A stretch of DNA of 36,964 nt, from NCBI GenBank assembly GCA_026400835.1, contig JAPLOA010000043.1:1-36964 (forward strand). The letters are read 5' to 3'. The stretch comes from Planctomycetales bacterium. GTDB taxonomy: Bacteria; Planctomycetota; Planctomycetia; Planctomycetales; Planctomycetaceae. Position numbers and translations under genes: made by a program. Below the pieces are notes generated by a model. That model was not told the origin of the DNA, searched no databases, and saw only the letters and a list, made by a program, of their open reading frames with translations. Below, in pieces: positions 16,200-24,960 of the stretch; the stretch's first letter is position 1, and the number at the start of each line of letters is the position of its first letter.

Positions 16200-17795
16200 A
16201 TGGCATCCAAAGACGGCAATGGTCTCCTGATTTCTCATGCAATCTTCGCTCTGCTTTCGGTAGGGCTGGGTGTTGCATGGTATTTCGCATGGCAGCAAAG
16301 TTCTGACCTTCAGCGTCAGTTTGACTCGGCAAAAAAAGCTGAATCGGAGGCAAAAGGGGCGATCGTCAACGTGCAGGGAGAAGTCACGTCGCTTCGTGAT
16401 CTGGTAGGTCGGACAGCAACAGGCGCGGCCGACGATACCGTAAATCGAGCCGTCACTGAATCTCAGGCTCAGATTAATTCTCTGGCGGCTGATGGCTCCT
16501 CCTCCGGCAAGTCGCTGGAAGGAGCAATGATCAGTAATGCTGTCGACCGCGAGATTCAATCGGCCGCAAATACAGATCGACAGGTGCAACTCGCTGCAAA
16601 AACTAAAGAACTCGAGGACATCGTAGCGAGCCAGACTAAGGTCATCGCCGGTGTTCAGGCAACGCTGGCGGAGAAAGATCAGGAACTGACCGAGAAAGAG
16701 CGGATGCACAGTGAACAACTGGCTCAGCGAACCAGGCAGTTCGACGAAATCGCCGCCCAGTTGCTGCAGGTGGAAACGACTTTCTCGAATGTTCAGGACG
16801 CGCACCGAAATGAAATGCTCGTGCTCGATGACGAAAAGACTAACAACACCAAAGCTCTGAAAAGTCTCCGCAAAGCAAAAATGGAGATTGAGGATCTGAA
16901 GTTTGAGCGTCCCGATGGGAGTTTGCTCTTTGTCGATCAGCAGTCTCAGCTATGTACGATTGATGTGGGTTCCGCTGACAACGTCCTCGTTGGTATGACA
17001 TTCTCCATCTATGCAAAGGACAATGGTGGAGTAGGTCGTCGGCAGGGCGATGGTGACATTAAGGGGAAGATTGAGGTTGTGGAACTGGTTGGCAGTCATG
17101 AGGCCAAAGCCAGAATCGTGAAGCAGAAACGCAACGATCCGCCAGCAGCCGGAGATCCAATTTACTCTCCGTTGTTCTGGCCTGGTCAGAAGATTCAAAT
17201 TGCTGTGGTCGGATTGCTTGACTTCGATGGAAATCCGGGGACAGATCGCGAAGAGTTTAATCAGATCGTACGAACCAGCGGCGCAGAAGTGGTTTTACAT
17301 GTGAATGATCTGGGTAAGCTCATCGGTAAGGATGGCGCAGAGTTGACTACTTCGGATATTCCGAACAACCTGTCATCTTCGGTTCGATTCCTCGTTCGAG
17401 GTAACCTCGGGGACGAGAACACTCAGGATAGTGCTCAACAGGCGATCTACATGAAGATTCGTGAACTTGCACTCGAACTGGACGATGAGGCCAAAGGCAA
17501 TGGCGTTTATGTGATGGAGCTTGACAAGTTCCTGGAGTACGTTGGCTATACAAGTAAACGACTGGTCTATTCGCCAACCAAGGATTATCCTGCCAACCTT
17601 CCGAATGGTGCCAAGAGCCTCACAGTGACCGGAACACGTGACTCATTCGAAGATGTCGGAACATCCTCGTCAACGAATTTCACCAAACCAATGGTTTCGT
17701 TGGGGCACACTGCGTTTTCCCCAAGACGGAAGAAGGCAACGGTTTCGTCCGGACAAACCACGAAGCTGTATGCCACGCCGGGCAAAGCGGAGTGA
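16200..17795 (+). CDS. Membrane-anchored coiled-coil protein with possible BRCT-like C-terminal domain (paralogue B)
   Basis: A 531-residue paralogue of the preceding protein, with the same order: MASKDGNG start, one membrane helix (about 9-29), coiled coil (about 35-240), beta-rich region (PDGSLLFVDQQSQLCTIDVG, LVGMTFSIYAKD, GKIEVVELVGSHEAKARI) and C-terminal alpha/beta domain (KIQIAVVGLLDFDGNPGTDR, EEFNQIVRTSGAEVVLHV, RFLVRGNLG, NGVYVMELDKFLEYVGY). The C-terminal domain is the best conserved part between the two copies; the coiled coils differ in sequence. This copy adds a tail of about 75 residues rich in Ser, Thr and Lys, probably disordered. AAGG lies a few bases before the ATG. The pair is likely one transcript, since there is no terminator in the 94-base gap. 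Confidence 0.85.
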   Translation: MASKDGNGLLISHAIFALLSVGLGVAWYFAWQQSSDLQRQFDSAKKAESEAKGAIVNVQGEVTSLRDLVGRTATGAADDTVNRAVTESQAQINSLAADGSSSGKSLEGAMISNAVDREIQSAANTDRQVQLAAKTKELEDIVASQTKVIAGVQATLAEKDQELTEKERMHSEQLAQRTRQFDEIAAQLLQVETTFSNVQDAHRNEMLVLDDEKTNNTKALKSLRKAKMEIEDLKFERPDGSLLFVDQQSQLCTIDVGSADNVLVGMTFSIYAKDNGGVGRRQGDGDIKGKIEVVELVGSHEAKARIVKQKRNDPPAAGDPIYSPLFWPGQKIQIAVVGLLDFDGNPGTDREEFNQIVRTSGAEVVLHVNDLGKLIGKDGAELTTSDIPNNLSSSVRFLVRGNLGDENTQDSAQQAIYMKIRELALELDDEAKGNGVYVMELDKFLEYVGYTSKRLVYSPTKDYPANLPNGAKSLTVTGTRDSFEDVGTSSSTNFTKPMVSLGHTAFSPRRKKATVSSGQTTKLYATPGKAE

Positions 17796-18137
17796 TCATT
17801 TTTTGACTGATGCACTCGGGGTGAACCAGGATCTGGCAAAGGGTCCGACCCCCGAGAATGCAAACGCTTTTCCCACTTGAGTAGTCCCTCTATTCAGTAC
17901 CGACTCAGTTCAAGCTTCTGCGGCAGTTGCGAACTGGCTACTGCGTTGAACCAGGGCCTCGGGCCAAAGGAATTTGTTTACGAGGCTGGAGTCGTGAACT
18001 CAATCCTGGAGGCCGGTTCTTCTTTTTAGACCGGAATATTGTCGGCAGCTTTGAACGCCGCTGACACTCACTTTCCAGTTCTTTCACTCGCATTGCCTGT
18101 TGAATGGAACTGACGACTGGCTGGTGTTGGCTGGAAC
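17796..18137. other. Intergenic region after the coiled-coil pair
   Basis: No credible gene. A short inverted repeat (CTCGGGG 17815-17821 with CCCCGAG 17850-17856) may form a weak hairpin after paralogue B. A minus-strand open frame at 17938-18156 has no recognisable features and I leave it out. Confidence 0.35.
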
Positions 18138-18350
18138 TTACTGGGCATCCACACAAGGGATCGCGCGAATTTGACCGACGAATTGCCCGGCTGCTTTCGG
18201 AGCAGACGAGGGGATTGCACCCGGTGTCGCAGCATTCTTACGCAGATTCCAGCCGCTCGCGGTATATTCCCACAGTGCGTAACCCATTGGCGCACCGCGG
18301 CCGATTGAGCTGCGAGTGCCCATCGTAAGATCTCTGACTTCATTCACCAT
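18138..18350 (-). CDS. Small hypothetical protein (70 residues)
   Basis: A 70-residue soluble product starting MVNEVRDLTMGTRSS. The central part, APMGYALWEYTASGWNLRK, followed by PGAIPSSAP and GQFVGQIRAIPCVD, reads like a folded small domain with aromatic strands rather than a random frame, and I have an impression of similar short planctomycete proteins, though I cannot name the family. The competing frames on both strands look random. A strong ribosome-binding site (GGAGG) lies upstream, but the ATG it faces is followed directly by TGA; the in-frame ATG used here comes four codons after that first ATG. Function unknown. Confidence 0.5.
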   Translation of the reverse strand: MVNEVRDLTMGTRSSIGRGAPMGYALWEYTASGWNLRKNAATPGAIPSSAPKAAGQFVGQIRAIPCVDAQ

Positions 18351-18359
18351 AGTGCGAAT

Positions 18360-18379
18360 TCACATAAAAGAACCTCCGG
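18360..18379 (-). promoter_or_regulatory. Strong ribosome-binding site with an ATG-TGA start-stop
   Basis: On the minus strand CCGGAGGTT is followed seven bases after GGAGG by ATG (18365-18363) and immediately TGA (18362-18360). The start-stop is in frame with the ATG at 18350 of the small gene. It may be a regulatory start-stop element causing re-initiation, or the trace of a mutated start. Confidence 0.4.
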
Positions 18380-18522
18380 AACGGCGAACGATTGCTCACT
18401 GAAGGAAACATTCCCCTACACGCAATTGGCGAACGTCTCAATCTGCAGCTCTACCGAAACCTTAATGTGCTCAACCTCTGCATTTGAATCATCTGCGGGT
18501 TTACGATTTACTGCGGAATTGA

Positions 18523-19437
18523 ATGCAGCCTGAAAAGAAAATACGGAAAATTTTCATGCGCCCGCTCTTTGATCAGGATTCAACAAATACCGCTATTACC
18601 TTGGCTCGCATGTCCCTCAACGAAGATCTCCGTGATGTGGGAGACGTGACCTGCCTCGCCACAATCCCTGCGGATCTTCAGGCCACCGTCCGAATCGTCT
18701 CTCGGGAGTCGGGCGTTGTCAGCGGCTTGCCCCTGATCCCGATTGTCTTCCATGAACTCTCCAGCGATGTTAGTGCGATCGTTCCTTTGAATGATGGAGA
18801 CAGGATTGATCGTGGCACCGTGCTGGCCTCATTGACCGGCTCAGTTCGTGCGCTTCTGACCGGGGAACGAACGATCCTTAACTTCATGACGCATCTCAGC
18901 GGCATCGCGTCCAGAACCGCTCAGTTCGTCGATGCGATCGCCGGCACAAAGGCCTGCATCCTTGATACTCGGAAAACATTGCCGGGTTACCGAGCGTTGC
19001 AAAAATATGCGGTCAGATGCGGTGGCGGCACTAATCATCGTATGGGACTTTACGACGGCGTCCTGATTAAGGACAATCACCTGGCTGCTCGAGGAGACTC
19101 CGCATGCGCCTCGGCCGTGGCGGACGCGCGACGCTTTATGGTGAACTCGGGTCGAAACACGTCGATCGAAATCGAAGTTGATACGCTCGAACAATTGCTG
19201 GATGCCCTGAAGGAGAAACCCGAAATCGTTCTGCTTGACAATATGTCTCCCCCGCAGCTTCGACAAGCCGTCGCATTGCGGGATGAAAACTGCCCAACTA
19301 CATTGCTGGAAGCTTCCGGCGGAATCACATTGCATACCGTACGAAGTATCGCGGAGACCGGCGTGGAGCGAATCAGTATCGGGGGCCTGACACATTCATC
19401 TCCCGCTCTTGATCTGGGATTTGACTGGCCATGGTAG
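18523..19437 (+). CDS. nadC: Nicotinate-nucleotide pyrophosphorylase (quinolinate phosphoribosyltransferase)
   Basis: The 304-residue product converts quinolinate and PRPP to nicotinate mononucleotide, CO2 and pyrophosphate in de novo NAD synthesis. Key family segments are present: EDLRDVGDVTCLATIP, LLTGERTILNFMTHLSGIAS, the PRPP/quinolinate-binding DTRKTLPGYRALQKYAV, GGGTNHRMGLYDGVLIKDNH, EIEVDTLEQL, VLLDNMSP, LEASGGI and ISIGGLTHS. Catalytic Arg, Lys and Glu positions within these blocks are intact. The length is slightly above the usual 280-300 because of the N-terminus; MRPLFDQD at 18556 is an equally good start, since both ATGs have only weak ribosome-binding sites. The last 65 bases overlap the convergent sugar transferase gene. 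No nadA or nadB is nearby. Confidence 0.95.
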   Translation: MQPEKKIRKIFMRPLFDQDSTNTAITLARMSLNEDLRDVGDVTCLATIPADLQATVRIVSRESGVVSGLPLIPIVFHELSSDVSAIVPLNDGDRIDRGTVLASLTGSVRALLTGERTILNFMTHLSGIASRTAQFVDAIAGTKACILDTRKTLPGYRALQKYAVRCGGGTNHRMGLYDGVLIKDNHLAARGDSACASAVADARRFMVNSGRNTSIEIEVDTLEQLLDALKEKPEIVLLDNMSPPQLRQAVALRDENCPTTLLEASGGITLHTVRSIAETGVERISIGGLTHSSPALDLGFDWPW

Positions 19438-20116
19438 AGCGGATGCCTTGATTGGGTGTCGAGTTTAACAACTGACGAGCTTCCTTGATTTCACCCGGCT
19501 CGGCAAAGCTGCCCTTTCCGAAAGCAATGCCGATGATAGTGAACGTAGTCCGGATGATGATGCAGACGTCCGCAGTCAGCGACCTGTTGCGGACGTAAAC
19601 AACCTCCAGCGCAAGCTTGATCGGCAATAACTGTTTCACGTAAGAAGCTTCTGGCTCTGCATCATTCAGCAACAGATGTCCGTGAGTGTAATTGTAAAGG
19701 CTTCCGTAGCTGGCGAGACCCGGGCGAACCTGCAATGTCTCCCGGCCCAGTGGTCCGTAGTGTTTTGCCACGATCGCCGGATCTTCAGGGCGAGGTCCCA
19801 CAATCGACATCTGGCCCTGCAGGACGTTGAGCAATTGAGGCAGCTCGTCGATCTTTATGGCTCGCAGAATTCGGCCGACGGGAAAGATCCGAGCATCATC
19901 AGTTCCCGTGATTACACTATGGGATTTCTGCATCACATGCATTGTGCGAAACTTGTGCATGATAAATTCCGTGCCGCCTCGTCCTGTTCGTCGAGCCCGA
20001 TAAAGAATCGGCCCGGAACTTGTCACGCGAATGGCAATCGCCGCCAGTAGAAACACCGGGGCGAGCATTACAAGTGCCAGTGAAGCGAAAACGATATCAA
20101 AGAGGCGTTTGACCAT
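19373..20116 (-). CDS. Sugar-1-phosphate transferase to a polyprenyl carrier (bacterial sugar transferase family)
   Basis: A 247-residue enzyme of the family that moves a sugar phosphate from a nucleotide sugar to undecaprenyl phosphate, starting a surface glycan on the inner membrane. Order: membrane helix DIVFASLALVMLAPVFLLAAIAI, SSGPILYRARRTGRGG, FIMHKFRTM, KIDELPQLLNVLQGQMSIVGPRPED (the catalytic Asp-Glu and PRP motifs, written here in one block of conserved positions DELPQLLNVL and MSIVGPRPED), and RPGLASYGSL. It is the short monotopic form (PglC-like), without the large N-terminal membrane domain. Its 5' end overlaps the PIG-L gene by 20 bases and its 3' end overlaps nadC by 65 bases on the other strand. 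The sugar specificity cannot be read. Confidence 0.92.
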   Translation of the reverse strand: MVKRLFDIVFASLALVMLAPVFLLAAIAIRVTSSGPILYRARRTGRGGTEFIMHKFRTMHVMQKSHSVITGTDDARIFPVGRILRAIKIDELPQLLNVLQGQMSIVGPRPEDPAIVAKHYGPLGRETLQVRPGLASYGSLYNYTHGHLLLNDAEPEASYVKQLLPIKLALEVVYVRNRSLTADVCIIIRTTFTIIGIAFGKGSFAEPGEIKEARQLLNSTPNQGIRSTMASQIPDQEREMNVSGPRY

Positions 20117-20774
20117 TGCGCAATGTCCGTCGAACGGTCATGAAAATCTCGGCAGCCTCCATGCAACACATGCTGCCAAACGCCGCCGCTCGGTGCCGCA
20201 AAGCCTCGCAGGAACGCGGATGCGGAAACGGTCGAAGTTCAGGCTCATAACACGCCATCGCGGCGATTTTACGTTCGAGCCCGCAGCTGATGTCCAGCCA
20301 TGTGTCCGGGATAAACGTGCGAGGATACGCCCACTCCGTGCTGCTCGCGGTATCGAATGTCAGCACTGTCTGCAGATACGGCTCCTGAGGTCTTAACGCC
20401 ACCAGTGCCGCGCGAAAGAGCACGTTGTGATCGTGATTGATGTCGCCACCATATTGGCAGTAGACAACTCGCGGACGAATCTCACGAACGATGGCTTCCA
20501 GCGGAGTAATAATGTCCGTCAGTCCAAAAGTATCCATCCTCTGATCGGGAAACCCCAGAAATCGATAGTCCGCCACATCCAGCACTTTCATCGCCGCGCT
20601 GGTGTACGAAAACTGAGGCTGACCGTTGGAGCTGTTCTCGGCCGTACGTCCTCTGGTCGCGATGACGACTGTGACCGGATCCCCGGCATCGCGATGCAAC
20701 GCGATCGCTCCGCCGCAGCCCAGAACTTCGTCATCGGGATGGGCCGCGATGACAAGGACAGGAGTGTTACTCAT
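20097..20774 (-). CDS. PIG-L family deacetylase
   Basis: A 225-residue zinc-dependent de-N-acetylase. The N-terminal zinc motif AAHPDDEVLGCGG and the second ligand region GGDINHDHNVLF, together with the strand pattern VVYCQYGG, are typical of the LmbE/PIG-L family, which removes acetyl from N-acetylglucosamine-like sugars. Length is standard. It overlaps its upstream neighbour, the formyltransferase, by 8 bases and its downstream neighbour, the sugar transferase, by 20, so the three are almost certainly translated from one message. The context suggests its substrate is an amino sugar or its lipid- or nucleotide-linked form used for a surface glycan. The actual substrate is not evident. Confidence 0.93.
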   Translation of the reverse strand: MSNTPVLVIAAHPDDEVLGCGGAIALHRDAGDPVTVVIATRGRTAENSSNGQPQFSYTSAAMKVLDVADYRFLGFPDQRMDTFGLTDIITPLEAIVREIRPRVVYCQYGGDINHDHNVLFRAALVALRPQEPYLQTVLTFDTASSTEWAYPRTFIPDTWLDISCGLERKIAAMACYEPELRPFPHPRSCEALRHRAAAFGSMCCMEAAEIFMTVRRTLRNGQTPL

Positions 20775-21741
20775 TGGCCCAGACCTTTCCTGTCCAGTCG
20801 CAATTGCTCAAGGAACTGCCCTTCAAAATGGTGCCATCGTCGGCTTCAATTTCGAGGATAAGCACACAGCCGGATCCGCACGCGACGACATGTCCACACG
20901 ATTCAGCAACGGGACTGACGACAGATCCAATCACTGTTCCGGGAACATCGGATTCACGAGATCCCGGAAGCAACGCCGCTGACTGAATAATCCAACGCCG
21001 ACCGTCCACAAAACTGAACGCACCGGGATAAGGTCGAGTCAGCGCGCGAATAAAGTTATAGACGTTGACTGCCGACTGATGCCAGTCCAGCAGTCCATCG
21101 GCCGGACGTCGGCGAGCCAGCAGTGGCTTATCCGATGGCGGTTGTGGTACTCCGGGACGTTCTCCGGACAGCAACTTCGGGAGAACTCGCTGAATCATAG
21201 TGTGATTGGACTCAGCCACTTTCTGATACAACGTGTCGCAGGTGTCGTAAGGAGAAATCGGGAACTCGATCTGATCAATGATCTGCCCTTCGTCGACATT
21301 GTTCGCCAGCCAGATCAAAGTATTCCCTGTCGTCGTTTCCCCGCGAATGATCGCCCAGTTGATCGGCGCGCTGCCGCGATTGTGAGGCAATAGCGACGCA
21401 TGAGCACCGATGGCTCCGATCCGTGCGGTGGCCAGTGCTGCGGAACTGAGAATCTGACTCCAGCCAATCACCAGCAGCAGATCAAGATTCATCTCGGACA
21501 GATGCTGAACTGTCTGTTCATCGTTAATATTGTGAACGTGATGCAGAGGAACATTCCAGCCCTCAAGCACGTCCGAGTATTCCGCTGTTGCACAACGTTT
21601 CGCAGCCGCTGGTTCATCCAGAGTAATGACCGCGACCAACGGAACTCCCGCATCCCTCAGTCCCTGAAGTGCGGGGATGCCTTCCTGGTGGAAGCCGATC
21701 CAGGCGATGCGCAAAGACGTTGTCGAGAAACCACCGGACAT
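20767..21741 (-). CDS. Formyltransferase of the Fmt/ArnA type, probably acting on an amino sugar
   Basis: A 324-residue protein with an N-terminal formyltransferase domain (about 10-200: IAWIGFHQEGIPALQ, DLLLVIGWSQILS, HASLLPHNRGSAPINWAIIR, GNTLIWLANNVDEGQII) and the C-terminal Fmt-like beta domain (RRPADGLLDWHQSAVNVYNF, RALTRPYPGAFSF). It uses N10-formyl-THF as donor. The HxSLLP histidine and the late Asp (NNVDEGQ) are present, but the Asn that precedes the His by two in Fmt and ArnA is Gly here (GAIGAHAS), as I recall in some sugar formyltransferases. I prefer the ATG at 21741 (MSGGFSTTSLRIAWIG); a TTG at 21798 is possible. It heads the trio with PIG-L and sugar transferase, so an amino-sugar substrate is more likely than tRNA; genuine methionyl-tRNA formyltransferase is the alternative. 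Confidence 0.88.
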   Translation of the reverse strand: MSGGFSTTSLRIAWIGFHQEGIPALQGLRDAGVPLVAVITLDEPAAAKRCATAEYSDVLEGWNVPLHHVHNINDEQTVQHLSEMNLDLLLVIGWSQILSSAALATARIGAIGAHASLLPHNRGSAPINWAIIRGETTTGNTLIWLANNVDEGQIIDQIEFPISPYDTCDTLYQKVAESNHTMIQRVLPKLLSGERPGVPQPPSDKPLLARRRPADGLLDWHQSAVNVYNFIRALTRPYPGAFSFVDGRRWIIQSAALLPGSRESDVPGTVIGSVVSPVAESCGHVVACGSGCVLILEIEADDGTILKGSSLSNCDWTGKVWANE

Positions 21742-23372
<1,631 letters not shown>

Positions 23373-23407
23373 TCGCTGAGTGATCGGTTCGTGAGAAGCG
23401 AACCATC

Positions 23408-24052
23408 ATGGCGAAAGTCGAACTGATCAAAAATTCCGAACCGACCACTGTGGAACCAGCCCCGGTTTCTCAGTCGGTCGGTTCGTTTTTTATGTCGGTC
23501 AGTTTCTGGTTAACGCTGACAGTGGCTGGAACCATGTACGCCGCTGTCGCGCTGTCCCCCAAGTTTGCGGCCTGGATCAATGTTCGTCAGCAGTACGTGA
23601 CCAACGCCACGAAACTGGCGCAACTTGAAGATGAAGTCGACTACCTGGAACGAGTCGCGGAAGCACTCAAAACGGATCCGGAATTCGCCAAACGACTGAT
23701 TCGAGCCAACCAGAATCCCGGCGCGCAGGGAGCAGAGTTTATTCCCGTTTCCAAAGGACTGCTGTTCGGCGGAGCGAAAACAAAAGAGTCCACGGCGCCT
23801 CAGGTCATTCAGCCGGCGTTTGCCAAAGTCGTTTTTCACATGGCTAGTCATGAGCAGCATCGAAACTGGCTGCTGGCCGGCTCTGCTGGCTTAACGCTGC
23901 TGGCCTTTACGCTGCTGAATGACGCAGGGGTCGGAATTGTTCAATCGGCATTGGCCACCGTGTGCCGGATATCTGCATGGCTGACAGCTCGCTATCGCAA
24001 ACCACCATCGCCCGTAGTGGGAGCGGAAACGTCGAAAGAAGTTACAGGGTGA
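23408..24052 (+). CDS. FtsB/DivIC-like membrane coiled-coil protein
   Basis: A 214-residue protein with one N-terminal membrane helix (about 28-49), a heptad coiled coil directly after it (about 58-88, TKLAQLEDEVDYLERVAEALK) and then KTDPEFAKRLIRANQNPGAQGAEFIPV. This helix-coil-DPEFAKRL-G-E-pattern is the signature arrangement of septum formation initiator proteins (FtsB/DivIC), in which the coil is followed by DPEYIE-IAR-LG--KPGE. Immediate linkage after enolase is also the classical ftsB position in proteobacteria. Unlike FtsB (about 100 residues) it has a second membrane segment near 153-170 and perhaps a third at 174-192, so the topology is different. No ATPase or enzyme motif. The family call is an inference; a generic coiled-coil membrane protein is the alternative. 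Confidence 0.75.
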   Translation: MAKVELIKNSEPTTVEPAPVSQSVGSFFMSVSFWLTLTVAGTMYAAVALSPKFAAWINVRQQYVTNATKLAQLEDEVDYLERVAEALKTDPEFAKRLIRANQNPGAQGAEFIPVSKGLLFGGAKTKESTAPQVIQPAFAKVVFHMASHEQHRNWLLAGSAGLTLLAFTLLNDAGVGIVQSALATVCRISAWLTARYRKPPSPVVGAETSKEVTG

Positions 24053-24402
24053 GCTTGCCTCATTGACGCAGCCCTTTTTTCTTTGCTTGAAGTTAAGCAA
24101 TTTGCATCCTTATGGCCCGAGAGACCTCTGCCGCGAGCTTAAGCCACCGGCACGGGATATGTCGACCCCCCGGGCCTGAAGCACGCACTTTCTGAACAAC
24201 CCCGACGGTCTCAGCTGTTTCTGAGAAAACATCCCATCACCCACATGCTCGCAGCCCCTTCCTCGGGAATCCGGTAGTCCGGCATTGAGTTGTTAACGCC
24301 ACAACTGTGGAGCGGTCTATAATCACCGACACTGCAACCGCAGAATGATGCACGGACCTTCCCTGCGTCTTAAGGACTGGTTAAGAACTCAGGAGCCGAA
24401 TC
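24053..24402. other. Intergenic region before the VOC gene
   Basis: No gene seen. TATAAT at 24318-24323 is a perfect -10 hexamer, 80 bases before the VOC start, but a -35 match at normal spacing is lacking (nearest TTGTTA is 22 bases upstream). I treat it as a weak promoter candidate only. Confidence 0.35.
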
Positions 24403-24714
24403 ATGTCAGAACAATTGGATTCTTTGCACCACGTAGCGATCGTTGTTGACGATATCGCGAAGGCCATTGATTGGTACAAATCTGAATTCAAATGTGAAGT
24501 GGCTTATCAGGATGCAACGTGGGGGTTCCTGAAGTTTGCAAATGCTCACCTCGCACTTGTCTTGCCAGGCCAGCACCCGGCTCATGTTGCATTCGTATCA
24601 GACAAAGCTACGGTTCATCCGGGGCTCAAAGGCCATCGTGACGGAACTCGTTCTGTCTATATCAGCGATACCGCGGGCAATGCCGTGGAGTTGATGGACC
24701 CGACGAGTTTGTAA
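24403..24714 (+). CDS. VOC (glyoxalase/bleomycin resistance) superfamily protein
   Basis: A 103-residue single VOC module with the beta-alpha-beta-beta-beta order: LDSLHHVAIVVDDIAKAIDW, YKSEFKCEV, WGFLKFANAHLALVLPG, HPAHVAFVSD and RSVYISDTAGNAVELMD. The first-strand His (HHVAI), the mid His (HVAFV) and the last-strand Glu (VELMD) form a plausible metal site. Members range from glyoxalase I to dioxygenases and antibiotic-binding proteins, so substrate cannot be given. The protein is shorter than typical glyoxalase I (about 130) and would work as a dimer. It is a single gene. Confidence 0.88.
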   Translation: MSEQLDSLHHVAIVVDDIAKAIDWYKSEFKCEVAYQDATWGFLKFANAHLALVLPGQHPAHVAFVSDKATVHPGLKGHRDGTRSVYISDTAGNAVELMDPTSL

Positions 24715-24728
24715 GCGGACATTCAACT

Positions 24729-24798
24729 CGTAGTGCTGGCTTCAGCCAGCATTGCAATCGTAGCTTGAACTCCAATGCAGGCTGAAGCCTGCACTACG
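24729..24798. repeat. REP-like element: two palindromic hairpins arranged as a larger inverted repeat
   Basis: Left arm 24729-24754 and right arm 24773-24798 are 26-base inverted copies with only two mismatches and an 18-base spacer. Each arm carries its own palindrome: TGCTGGCTTCAGCCAGCA on the left, TGCAGGCTGAAGCCTGCA on the right. The two mismatches compensate within each arm's own hairpin, so both short hairpins stay perfect. This is the layout of REP/BIME-type elements. It follows the VOC stop by 14 bases. Confidence 0.7.
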
Positions 24799-24960
24799 GA
24801 CGGGAGAGCGGCGTTTGATCGGACAGCGGGCCCGAATCCGCGAAGTCTCTGGTATTGCTCGTCCTGCGGAGTTATCGTTTTCGTGTTGAAGCTGTTCTCA
24901 AGGCGCATGTGGCCGGTGAAATGCTGGCCGCATGCGTGACAGTCACGCCGGAGACGTCTC

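Noticed and set aside
17815-17856. Terminator after the second coiled-coil gene
   Set aside because: Only a 7-bp outer stem with a large loop and no T tract.
24318-24323. Strong promoter for the VOC gene
   Set aside because: TATAAT is perfect but no -35 hexamer lies at 15-19 bases, so it was noted only as weak.
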